Position numbers and translations under genes: made by a program. 64,000 nucleotides of DNA, taken from Stenotrophomonas cyclobalanopsidis. Its GTDB lineage: Bacteria > Pseudomonadota > Gammaproteobacteria > Xanthomonadales > Xanthomonadaceae. Positions 18,864 to 26,520 of the stretch are shown in pieces. The stretch covers positions 36,681-100,680 of the forward strand of contig NZ_VYKI01000008.1 of the NCBI RefSeq assembly GCF_008710035.1, in the 5' to 3' direction. The first letter of the stretch is position 1. Every line of letters begins with the position of its first letter. The notes beneath the pieces were generated by a model. It searched no databases and was not told where the DNA came from. It worked only from the letters and a program-made list of their open reading frames with translations.

Positions 18864-19310
18864 CTACGCGGCGATCAACAACATCGGGTCGATCAGCGGT
18901 ATTTCGCCGTTGTCGGCCATGGCAATGCTCTGGCTGCAGAACACATACCCCAGCGGATTTTCCGCCCGCAGCTGTTTGCGGGGGACGCTTTCGATGTCGC
19001 CCACTTCATCCACGGCCAAGCCGATTACGTCACTCCCCGCGCGCACCAGCACCATTGCCGCACAGGTGTAGGTGAACGGGGCCAGCCCGCTGAGGCGGCG
19101 CAGATCGGCCACGCGCAGGGCGTCCCCGCGGACGGTCAGCCTGGGCCCGCCTTCGCCCACCGGGCGGTCAAAGGTCTCCGGGCCGCGGATCTCGACGGCG
19201 GCCTGGACGTCCACCGCGAACCACTGCTCACCGGCCCGTACGGCCAGGTACTCAAAGAAGGTACGCGACGGCGAGGCCGGTGATCCGGCCGAGGGGGAAG
19301 ACGGCTGCAA
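18864..19310 (-). CDS. CheW-like chemotaxis coupling protein
   Basis: A 148-residue CheW-fold protein. A short Ser/Pro-rich N-terminus is followed by YLAVRAGEQWFAVDVQAAVEIRG, RLTVRGDALRVADLRRLSG and VIGLAVDEVGDIESVPR, which match the two beta barrels of CheW. The C-terminus ends in IPLIDPMLLI as in scaffold CheW proteins. No CheA or receptor gene is near, so it probably serves a remote array or is an orphan coupler next to the cyclic-di-GMP genes. The start could lie slightly later. Confidence 0.85.
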   Translation of the reverse strand: MQPSSPSAGSPASPSRTFFEYLAVRAGEQWFAVDVQAAVEIRGPETFDRPVGEGGPRLTVRGDALRVADLRRLSGLAPFTYTCAAMVLVRAGSDVIGLAVDEVGDIESVPRKQLRAENPLGYVFCSQSIAMADNGEIPLIDPMLLIAA

Positions 19311-19424
19311 AGGGAATCCAGTGGAAGGGGCATTGCTGCTACGCCGCCATCATGCCCGCTTCGCCTAGACAACAGTGTGCGAAGAAGATGAACGCACTCA
19401 GCCCCGTTCAGCCCGGCGTATGAC

Positions 19425-21191
19425 TCACGCCAGAACGTACGGCGCCGTCTGCAATTGGGCCAGCTCCGTGGCGCTTACCGGGCGCGACAACGCAAAGCCC
19501 TGGATCTCGTCGCAGCCGTACGCCTGCAGCAGGGCCACCTGCTCATGGGTCTCGGCACCTTCGCCCACCGTGTTGTAACCCAGGCCTTGAGCCAGTCTGA
19601 TGACCGCCTGCACCTTCAGTTGCGCGCGGGTATCCGTGGACAGGTCGTCGATCATCGACTTGTCCAATTTGATGGTGTGGATGGGCAACTCAGTGAGGTA
19701 GCCAAAGTTGCTGTAGCCACTGCCGAAATCATCCACGGCCAGGCGCACTCCAGCGGCTGCCAGCTCTTTCAGTTGCTCGCCGGGCGGCGAATCCGCACGG
19801 AGCCACTCGCCTTCGGTAATTTCGATTTCCACATCCTGGCAACGCAGGCCGTGCCTCTGGATATGTGCAAGCAGGCGGGTGGACATGCCAACACGTGCAA
19901 CATCACGCGGTGACAGGTTGATGGACAGCACCATCGAAATCCCTTCCCGACGCCATTGGGCCAATTGCGTCAATGCACGGTCGAGTACCCAGTCGGTCAC
20001 CACCTCCATCAGTGCAGTGCGCTCAAACACGGGAATGAATTCGGCCGGGCTCACTGCGCCCAGGTCGGGATGGTTCCAGCGCAGGAGTACCTCAGCGGCC
20101 ACCGGCACCAGATCCCGCGCGCGATAGCGCGGCTGGTACACCAGATAGAATTCATCATTCAGAAGTCCTCGCTCCGCGTCGGTCGCCAGACGATAGCCGC
20201 GCTTCAAGCCGGCATCCCGGCTGGCCGAGTACCAGCAGAACGGTGCGCCGGTGCTGTGCGCGCAGTGCAGGCCGATCAGCATGCGTCGGAGGACATCGTC
20301 GGCGCTGTGGCGGTCCAGTTCGATCTCGCACAGGCCGGCATGGAACATCGGGGACATCGGTACGGCGGCAGCAAGCATGGGGCGGGTCAGGCGGCCCTGC
20401 AGCTCGTTCACCATCCGCTCGGCAGCCTCACCATCAGACTTCCTCAGCACGAATGCAAACCGGGTCACCCCCACGTGGTAGACCTCGGCGACGCCTTCCA
20501 GGGCGGACTTGATGCGCGCACCTGCGCGGCGGATGAGCGCTTCCAGCGGAGCCATGCCGAGCACCTGCCCAGCTTCATTCGCCCTTGGTAGATCCAGCAC
20601 GTCTACCAATACGGCCACACACACGCGCTGTGGGGCGCGTGCCGACCAGGCGGCATAGTCCAGCGAGAACTGATGGCGGTTGGGCAGTCCGCTGACAGGG
20701 TCGCGGCGGCCCGTGAGGACCCGCAGCTCAAGCTCGTTCATGACCGCAATGGCCAGTGTCTGAAGCTGCCTGCGGTCGTCTTCGGAAAACGTTCGGGTTG
20801 CAGGGTCCATCACGCAGAGGGCGCCAATGGCTACGCCATTCTTGGCCAGCAACGGCGCGCCGGCGTAGAACCGAAGATGTGGCGGCTTCACCACCAGCGG
20901 GTTGCCAGTGAAGCGAGGGTCGGCGCGCAGGTCGGCGACCACCATGCCCTCGGCGGAGCGGATGGTGTGGGCGCAGATGGAATGCTCGATCTGCATCTCG
21001 GCAACGTCCAGGCCCTGCCGGGCAATCATCCGCTGGCGGTCGGTCTCAACGAGGGAAACGAAGGCCACGTCGGTCTGGAACAGGCGCGTGGCCAGTTCAG
21101 TGAGGCGGTCCAGTGAACTGCTGACAACCTCGTCCAGGGCATCCAGGCTGCCCAATGTCGACATGCGTTCTTCAGAGCGGGTAGGGGCCAT
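19425..21191 (-). CDS. GAF - degenerate GGDEF - EAL protein
   Basis: A 588-residue cytoplasmic protein. An N-terminal GAF domain (about residues 25-160; SICAHTIRSAEGMVVADLRAD, FYAGAPLLAKNG) precedes a GGDEF-like domain whose signature is lost (VGVTRFAFVL at the position of GGDEF). The C-terminal EAL domain is variant at the name motif (AEVLLRW instead of EALLRW). It keeps SINLSP, EIEITE, VDDFGSG, KLDKSMID and EGAE, so cyclic-di-GMP phosphodiesterase activity is plausible. It lies 120 bases downstream of a diguanylate cyclase gene on the same strand. Confidence 0.92.
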   Translation of the reverse strand: MAPTRSEERMSTLGSLDALDEVVSSSLDRLTELATRLFQTDVAFVSLVETDRQRMIARQGLDVAEMQIEHSICAHTIRSAEGMVVADLRADPRFTGNPLVVKPPHLRFYAGAPLLAKNGVAIGALCVMDPATRTFSEDDRRQLQTLAIAVMNELELRVLTGRRDPVSGLPNRHQFSLDYAAWSARAPQRVCVAVLVDVLDLPRANEAGQVLGMAPLEALIRRAGARIKSALEGVAEVYHVGVTRFAFVLRKSDGEAAERMVNELQGRLTRPMLAAAVPMSPMFHAGLCEIELDRHSADDVLRRMLIGLHCAHSTGAPFCWYSASRDAGLKRGYRLATDAERGLLNDEFYLVYQPRYRARDLVPVAAEVLLRWNHPDLGAVSPAEFIPVFERTALMEVVTDWVLDRALTQLAQWRREGISMVLSINLSPRDVARVGMSTRLLAHIQRHGLRCQDVEIEITEGEWLRADSPPGEQLKELAAAGVRLAVDDFGSGYSNFGYLTELPIHTIKLDKSMIDDLSTDTRAQLKVQAVIRLAQGLGYNTVGEGAETHEQVALLQAYGCDEIQGFALSRPVSATELAQLQTAPYVLA

Positions 21192-21311
21192 GTGCTTTAA
21201 CCGGTTGAACGGGAACGCGGGAGCCAGATCGTCGCAATGCCTTGAACCATGGGCGTTGCCAGATTTGCAGGTGTATTGCGGTGGTGCCGTGTAGACGCAG
21301 CAAGCACCACG

Positions 21312-22904
21312 TCAAGAGGGCGCTGCAGGCCGATGGTTGCGACTGCGGTAGAGCACGGCACGGTTGCGGCCGCCGTGCTTGGCGCGGTAGAGCGCCTTGT
21401 CGGCCTGGCGGATGGCCAGATCGGGGTCGGTCTCGGTTTCCGGGTAGTGGCTGACGCCGGCGGAAATGGTGATGTGCCCGACCTTGGGGAAGGCCTGCGC
21501 TTCGATGGCGGCACGCAGTCGCTCGGCCACCTGCAGCGCGGTATCAGCGGTGACCTCCGGCAGCAGCACCAGGAACTCCTCGCCACCCAGGCGGCACAGC
21601 ACGTCCTGCGGGCGGGCATTGGTGCGCATGCTCTGGGCGACGCCGGCGATGACCTGGTCACCGGCGTCGTGGCCGTGGCGGTCGTTCACATCCTTGAAGT
21701 GGTCCACGTCGAGAGTGATGACCCCGAACGGCACGCCGGAGGCAGTGAGCGCACTGAGCGCCCGTTCCAGCCCGCGCCGGTTGAGCAGCTGGGTGAGGGG
21801 ATCGGTGAGCGCAGCCAGGTCGAGCTTGCCGATGCGGTCGCTGAGGTTGCGGAAGCTGACCAGCACCGCCTGCTTCAGCTGGGCGGCTTCGAAATACCAT
21901 GAATTGACCGCCTTGACCCGGGAGATGGCGGCGCCGACATCGCCTTCCTGCGCGTGCCGGGCCAGCTGCTGCAGCGGCGCGGCGATGCGTCGCGAGCAGA
22001 GCCAGATGAGGACCAGCGACAGCAGCCCCAACGGCGCGGCATTGCGCAGCACGGTGACGAACAGGCTGCCCATGGGCGCGGTGGCGGCCTCGATGGGGCG
22101 CTGGGCGACGATGCCCCAGCCGGCAGCGGGCACCGGTGCGAAGCCAGCCAGCATGTGCATGCCGCGGCTGTTGTGCGAATGCACTGCGCCGGCACGCCCT
22201 TGGCTGAGCGCATCGAAGGCGGCATTGCGGGTGGCGGGCTGTCCGACCCGGTCCGGCTCGGGGTGGTAGAGCACGGTGCCATCGCGGCTGACCACGTAGA
22301 GGTATGAGCCATCCTCGTAGGGGTGCGTGCCAAGCAGGGAATGCAGGACGTTCGGGTCGCGCAGGTGGATGGAGGCGGTGATGTAGCCGGCGTAGTCGCC
22401 GTCGGCATCGAATACCGGGTGGGAGAGGGTGACGACCAGGTTGCCGGTGTGGGCGATGAACGGATCGCTGACCATCGGCAGTCGCTGCTGCAGTGCCTTG
22501 CGGTTGGCGGCGCTGGTGAGTGCCTTGCCGTGCAGTTCCGGCAGCGCGGGCGAGGTGCCGACCACCACGCCTTGGGCATTGACCGAGATGACGCTGTTGA
22601 AGGCATCGGTCTGCAGCTTGATGCGTTCCACTTCATCATCGTGTGCTGCCGGCTGGTCGAGCCTGCGGCTGAGGCGCTCGGCCCCGACCGCGAGCTGCTG
22701 CTGCGCGTTCAGCACGAAATGCTGGGTGGACTGGGCCAGCGAGTGCGCGTAGACGCGGTTGGCTTCCAGGCTTCTTTCAATGAGCTGCTGGCGTTGCACC
22801 TGGTAGCTGGCCCACAGCGTGTTGCCCAGCATGACCAGTGCCGACAGCGTGGCGAGCGCGAGGATCAGCCGCTGCAGGTTCACCTGCCGGATCGATGCAT
22901 TCAC
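21312..22904 (-). CDS. Membrane dCache sensor diguanylate cyclase
   Basis: A 530-residue inner-membrane protein. One helix near residues 13-32 leads into a periplasmic dCache domain (FNSVISVNAQGVVVGTSP, DPFIAHTGNLVVTLSHPVFD, GWGIVAQRP). A second helix lies near 285-305, then a linker, then a GGDEF domain with an intact GGEEF. An RPQD autoinhibitory I-site lies exactly five residues before it. It should make cyclic di-GMP in response to a periplasmic ligand. With the downstream EAL gene it forms a possible make/break pair. Confidence 0.94.
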   Translation of the reverse strand: MNASIRQVNLQRLILALATLSALVMLGNTLWASYQVQRQQLIERSLEANRVYAHSLAQSTQHFVLNAQQQLAVGAERLSRRLDQPAAHDDEVERIKLQTDAFNSVISVNAQGVVVGTSPALPELHGKALTSAANRKALQQRLPMVSDPFIAHTGNLVVTLSHPVFDADGDYAGYITASIHLRDPNVLHSLLGTHPYEDGSYLYVVSRDGTVLYHPEPDRVGQPATRNAAFDALSQGRAGAVHSHNSRGMHMLAGFAPVPAAGWGIVAQRPIEAATAPMGSLFVTVLRNAAPLGLLSLVLIWLCSRRIAAPLQQLARHAQEGDVGAAISRVKAVNSWYFEAAQLKQAVLVSFRNLSDRIGKLDLAALTDPLTQLLNRRGLERALSALTASGVPFGVITLDVDHFKDVNDRHGHDAGDQVIAGVAQSMRTNARPQDVLCRLGGEEFLVLLPEVTADTALQVAERLRAAIEAQAFPKVGHITISAGVSHYPETETDPDLAIRQADKALYRAKHGGRNRAVLYRSRNHRPAAPS

Positions 22905-23027
22905 CCTCGCGCCTCCTTGGCTGCTGGTAGGCGCTCAGGCTACAACCGGGGGGAGGGCGAACCGTGCGCACGGCCTTCACGCGGACCGGGGAGCCGGCAG
23001 CGTGCCGACCAACAGGGTCGTGCCCCG

Positions 23028-23050
23028 GTAGCGCCGGGCCATGCCCGGCG
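23028..23050. repeat. SMAG palindrome
   Basis: A gtagcgccgggc-cat-gcccggcg element lies in the gap between the cyclase gene start and the SDR gene end. Confidence 0.85.
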
Positions 23051-23070
23051 AGCGCAGCGGCCAGGCCGGC

Positions 23071-23910
23071 TCAGCCGTCGGTGGAACGGCTCAGGCCCTC
23101 CCACGCCTCGATACCGGCGGCCAGATCCTGCAGCTTGCCGCGCACCAGCTGCACCGCATCGCTGCCCAGCAGCAGGTGGGTGGGCGGGGCGGGGCTGTCG
23201 ATCAGCTGCAGCATGGCCTGCGCGGCCTTGACCGGGTCGCCCAGCTGCTGCCCGCTCTTGGCCTCGCGCGCGCTGCGGATGGGGTCGAACAGGGCGTCGT
23301 AATCTTCGATCGCGCGTGGCGAGCGCACCATCGAGCGGCCGGCCCAATCGGTACGGAACGAACCGGGCGCGACGGCGGTGACGTGGATGCCGAAGCCGGC
23401 CACTTCCTTGGCCAGCACTTCGCTGATGCCTTCCAGCGCGAACTTGCTGCCGCAGTACCAGGCGATGCCCGGCATCGTGATGAATCCGCCCATCGAGGTG
23501 ATGTTGAGGATGTGGCCGCGGCGGCGCGCGCGCATGTGCGGCAGTACGGCCTTGATGAGGGCGGCCGGGCCGAACACGTTCACCTCGAACTGCTGGCGCA
23601 GATCGGCGAGCGAGGATTCCTCGAGGACGCCTTCGTGGCCGTAGCCAGCGTTGTTGACCAGTACGTCGATGGCGCCGATGTCGGTTTCGATATGGCGGAC
23701 GAGGGCATCGATGGCGTCGGCATCGGTGACGTCCAAGAGGCGCGCGAACGCCTGGCCGGGGGCGAGGGCTTCGAAGTCGCTGCGGGCGGTTTCGCTGCGC
23801 ACGGTGCCGAGCACGCGATGGCCGGCCTGCAGGGCCTGCTCGGCCAGGGCACGGCCGAAGCCGCTGCTGACACCGGTGATGAGGAGGAGGCGAGAGATCG
23901 TCATGGTCAT
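23071..23910 (-). CDS. SDR family oxidoreductase
   Basis: Begins MTMTISRLLLITGVSSGFG; an ATG eight codons upstream is also possible. About 279 residues. Motifs TGVSSGFG, VNNAGYG, NITSMGG and WYCGSKFALEGISE (catalytic Tyr and Lys) are intact. The C-terminal ~60 residues form the longer substrate loop seen in SDRs annotated as oxidoreductases of the DltE/YdaD kind. The preference may be NADP(H), given the R after the second strand (GTVRSE). It is divergent from the AraC gene at 24005, its likely regulator. Confidence 0.9.
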   Translation of the reverse strand: MTMTISRLLLITGVSSGFGRALAEQALQAGHRVLGTVRSETARSDFEALAPGQAFARLLDVTDADAIDALVRHIETDIGAIDVLVNNAGYGHEGVLEESSLADLRQQFEVNVFGPAALIKAVLPHMRARRRGHILNITSMGGFITMPGIAWYCGSKFALEGISEVLAKEVAGFGIHVTAVAPGSFRTDWAGRSMVRSPRAIEDYDALFDPIRSAREAKSGQQLGDPVKAAQAMLQLIDSPAPPTHLLLGSDAVQLVRGKLQDLAAGIEAWEGLSRSTDG

Positions 23911-24004
23911 GGGTCTCGGTTGCGGGACTTGCACGTTAGTGCTTGCCTGGACGACGGCCCAGACCTAGGATTCGGCCATTCTTGCCTATTCCTATGAGGT
24001 GCCC

Positions 24005-24946
24005 GTGCCCGCTGTTGAACCGTCGATGCAGGCGCGCATGGTCGGCCTGCTGCGGGTGCAGGCCACGCAGGAGGGCTACACGCTGACGGCCCTGCCGGGC
24101 GTGCGCCTGCTGCGCTCGGACCGCCCACTGCCGCGGACGCCGGTGCTGTATGACCCGGGCATCGTGATCGTCTGCCAGGGCGTGAAACGCGGCTACATGG
24201 GCGCGAAGGTGTACCAGTACGACGCGCAGCATTACCTGGCGGTGTCGGTGCCGGTGCCGTTCACCATGGAAACCGAGGCGAGCGCCGACGCGCCGCTGCT
24301 GGCGATCTACCTGCACCTGGACCTGCAGCTGGCCGCGGAGCTGATGCTGGAGCTGGAGGCGCTCGTGGACACGGTGCCTGCACCGGCGCAGAGCATGATG
24401 GCCAGCCCGATGGAGCCGGCGATGCAGGCCACCGTGCTGCGCCTGCTGGAGGCGCTGGGCGATCCGCTGGAGGCGGCGCTGCTCGGCCCGGCGCTGGTGC
24501 GCGAGCTGTATTTCCGCGTGTTGACCGGTGCACAGGGCGGCGCGATGCGCGAGGCACTGGCGATGCGGGGGCGCTTCGGCCGCATCGGCAAGGTGCTGCG
24601 GCATATCCATGCGGCCTACGCGACGGCGCTGGATGTGGATGCGTTGGCGGCGGAGGCGGAGATGAGCGTGCCGACCTTCCACGATCACTTCCGTGCCATT
24701 ACCGGTACCTCACCGATGCAGTACGTGAAGTCGACCCGGCTGCACCAGGCGCGCCTGCTGATGCTGCGCCAGGGCATGACGGCCGAGGCGGCGGCGCTGG
24801 GGGTGGGCTACGCCAGCGCGTCGCAGTTCAATCGTGAGTTCAAGCGGTTGTTCGCGTTGCCGCCGGCAGCCGAGGTGGCGCGGATGCGGCGCAGCTTCGC
24901 ACTGCCGCCGGCGCCGGTGGACGCGATGTATGTGTCGTCGCATTGA
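24005..24946 (+). CDS. AraC-family regulator (AraC_N type)
   Basis: About 313 residues. GTG 24005 is preferred because GAGG ends six bases before it; GTG 23999 is also in frame. The N-terminal AraC_N domain shows PVLYDPGIVIVCQGVKRGYM and YLAVSVPVPF, followed by a double HTH with ALAAEAEMSVPTFHDHFRAI and GVGYASASQFNREFKRLFAL. It has the same architecture as the AraC protein at 15399-16286. It is divergent from the SDR gene, a common arrangement in which the regulator activates the SDR. Confidence 0.92.
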   Translation: MPAVEPSMQARMVGLLRVQATQEGYTLTALPGVRLLRSDRPLPRTPVLYDPGIVIVCQGVKRGYMGAKVYQYDAQHYLAVSVPVPFTMETEASADAPLLAIYLHLDLQLAAELMLELEALVDTVPAPAQSMMASPMEPAMQATVLRLLEALGDPLEAALLGPALVRELYFRVLTGAQGGAMREALAMRGRFGRIGKVLRHIHAAYATALDVDALAAEAEMSVPTFHDHFRAITGTSPMQYVKSTRLHQARLLMLRQGMTAEAAALGVGYASASQFNREFKRLFALPPAAEVARMRRSFALPPAPVDAMYVSSH

Positions 24947-25033
24947 GGACTGACCGGACGCAGATGTCGGCTGATAGTCACAAGACCCGCACGGGCGGCT
25001 GGCTAACGTGTCGCACACGTCTGCTCGTTCGCC

Positions 25034-25055
25034 GTGACGCGCTGCGCCGCGTCAC
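25034..25055 (+). promoter_or_regulatory. GC-rich inverted repeat before the first BLUF gene
   Basis: gtgacgcg (25034-25041) and cgcgtcac (25048-25055) form an 8-bp stem 20 bases before the BLUF start. It could be an operator or a leader hairpin. It lacks the GTAG of SMAGs. Confidence 0.35.
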
Positions 25056-25075
25056 CCTCACTTCCGGAAGTACAC

Positions 25076-25507
25076 ATGTCCGCCCTGCCTTTGCGTGCGC
25101 TGGCCTACCAGAGCACCGCGTCGTGCCCTCTGGCCGCCGATTCGATAGACGACCTGCTCATCACCGCCATGGCGCGCAACCAGGCATTGTCGGTGACTGG
25201 TGTGCTGCTGTTTGATGGGCATCGGTTCTTCCAGTATCTGGAAGGCCCGCACGTTGCTATCGACCAGGTTTTCGGCCGGATCGAGCGGGATACCCGACAT
25301 GAGCGTGTGGGGGTGCTGTTTGATGAAGCGGTGAACGAGCGCTATTTCCGCAACTGGTCGATGGTCTGCCGCAGCGTGGACGTATCGGCCCTGCATGCCA
25401 TCGCGGCAGGCAAATGGAAGCGGCAGTTTCCGGCCGTGCGCGATGATCGCCGTGCGGTACCGGGACTGGGGGCACTGGTAGATTTCTGGGAGCGGGCCCA
25501 TGCGTGA
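25076..25507 (+). CDS. BLUF-domain blue-light sensor protein
   Basis: A 143-residue protein of BLUF domain plus a short C-terminal helix region. The FAD-site residues are present: Tyr in LRALAYQS, Asn in ARNQALSVTGVLL, and Gln in RFFQYLEGP. Such short BLUF proteins bind FAD and signal through partner proteins in trans. The start ATG 25076 follows a small inverted repeat. A second BLUF gene lies on the other strand 370 bases away, and a large histidine kinase follows. Confidence 0.93.
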   Translation: MSALPLRALAYQSTASCPLAADSIDDLLITAMARNQALSVTGVLLFDGHRFFQYLEGPHVAIDQVFGRIERDTRHERVGVLFDEAVNERYFRNWSMVCRSVDVSALHAIAAGKWKRQFPAVRDDRRAVPGLGALVDFWERAHA

Positions 25508-25570
25508 GCGTGATCACTCCGGCATGACGGGGTAAGCCGTTACGGTGGCTGCTCACACAAGGGGGGAAGC

Positions 25571-25855
25571 ATGGAAGAATCGAATGGGGGTATGGTGCGC
25601 TGGCTGAGTTTCCGGCTGCGCAATGGTCAATCGATCGGCCCGGAACGGTTGCGCGAGGCCTGGACCTGGGCCTGCCAGTCGCCGCGTTCGGGTGTGCGCC
25701 GCGAGCAGCTGGGCGAAGACCACTGGGTCTACGCCCTGTACGGCCCAGAGCTGATCTCCTGCCCAAGGACGGCCGAGCAGCGCATGCGTGGCTTCCTGCT
25801 GGAGGCGGGCTATATCTTCACGATGGGTTCGCTGGGGCGGCGCGAGGCCGCCTGA
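25571..25855 (+). CDS. Hypothetical protein between two BLUF genes
   Basis: A 94-residue protein starting at ATG 25571 after a strong AGGGGGGAA site. It has aromatic and arginine-rich segments (RWLSFRLRNGQ, WTWACQSPRSG, DHWVYALYGPE) and no hydrophobic helix or known motif. It lies 63 bases after the first BLUF gene on the same strand, so co-transcription with the photoreceptor is likely. Function unknown. Confidence 0.65.
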   Translation: MEESNGGMVRWLSFRLRNGQSIGPERLREAWTWACQSPRSGVRREQLGEDHWVYALYGPELISCPRTAEQRMRGFLLEAGYIFTMGSLGRREAA

Positions 25856-25873
25856 CGCTGCGCTCAACCTTGC

Positions 25874-26305
25874 TTACGCTGCTGCACCGCCCAGGGCAGG
25901 AAAGTGCGGGCGCAGCAGCGATGCAAGCAGCTCCATGCCGGGGCTGGCCACGGAGGCGCGGCGCCCGAACTCGTCCCACTGCGCGTTGACCAGGCCGGAG
26001 ACGATGGTTTGGCCGGTTTCGACCCGGGTCATTGCCCAGTAGGGCACCGCACGGGTTTCGATGGGTGCATCCAGCACCTGCACCAGGGTGTGGTGTGAGC
26101 GGCTTTCGTGGATGCGATGCATGACGGTCGTCAGTCCGTCAGGGGGGGCCTCGAGATACTGGAAGAACTGCTGCCCACTGATGAGCAAAGCCCCAGTGAC
26201 GCCTGCAACGCGATTGAACGAGGCCGATTGGGAGATGATGCTGCGGATTTTTTCATCGGAAAGACCCGCCGGCATGTGGCTTGAGTACGCAAATGCGCGG
26301 AGCAT
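25874..26305 (-). CDS. Second BLUF-domain protein
   Basis: A 143-residue short BLUF protein. MLRAFAYSSHMPAG carries the key Tyr, SFNRVAGVTGALLI the Asn and QQFFQYLEAP the Gln. It is similar in length and layout to the BLUF protein at 25076-25507 but clearly diverged. It is transcribed toward it and away from the histidine kinase gene, so the kinase and this gene may share a promoter region. Confidence 0.92.
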   Translation of the reverse strand: MLRAFAYSSHMPAGLSDEKIRSIISQSASFNRVAGVTGALLISGQQFFQYLEAPPDGLTTVMHRIHESRSHHTLVQVLDAPIETRAVPYWAMTRVETGQTIVSGLVNAQWDEFGRRASVASPGMELLASLLRPHFPALGGAAA

Positions 26306-26520
26306 GGAAGGGGTTCGTATGTGACGGGCGTCACTATACGGAGCCGCCTTCTGGGAGGCGTGAGGCTTTGCTCACGCGTTCTGCGGGCGAGCGCTGCGCG
26401 GGTGATCCGTTGACGGCGGCGTGCTCCCCGATGCCGTACATTGGTGCCGACAGTCTCACTTTCTGCAGCGGGCCGGATGCCCCGGGGTGCTGCGACTCCC
26501 GCTTTTCTCCAGGAATTGAA

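Noticed and set aside
26281-26520. An 80-codon N-terminal extension of the hybrid kinase
   Set aside because: It overlaps the start of the BLUF gene on the other strand, has no domain-like sequence, and GTG 26521 has a good ribosome site.
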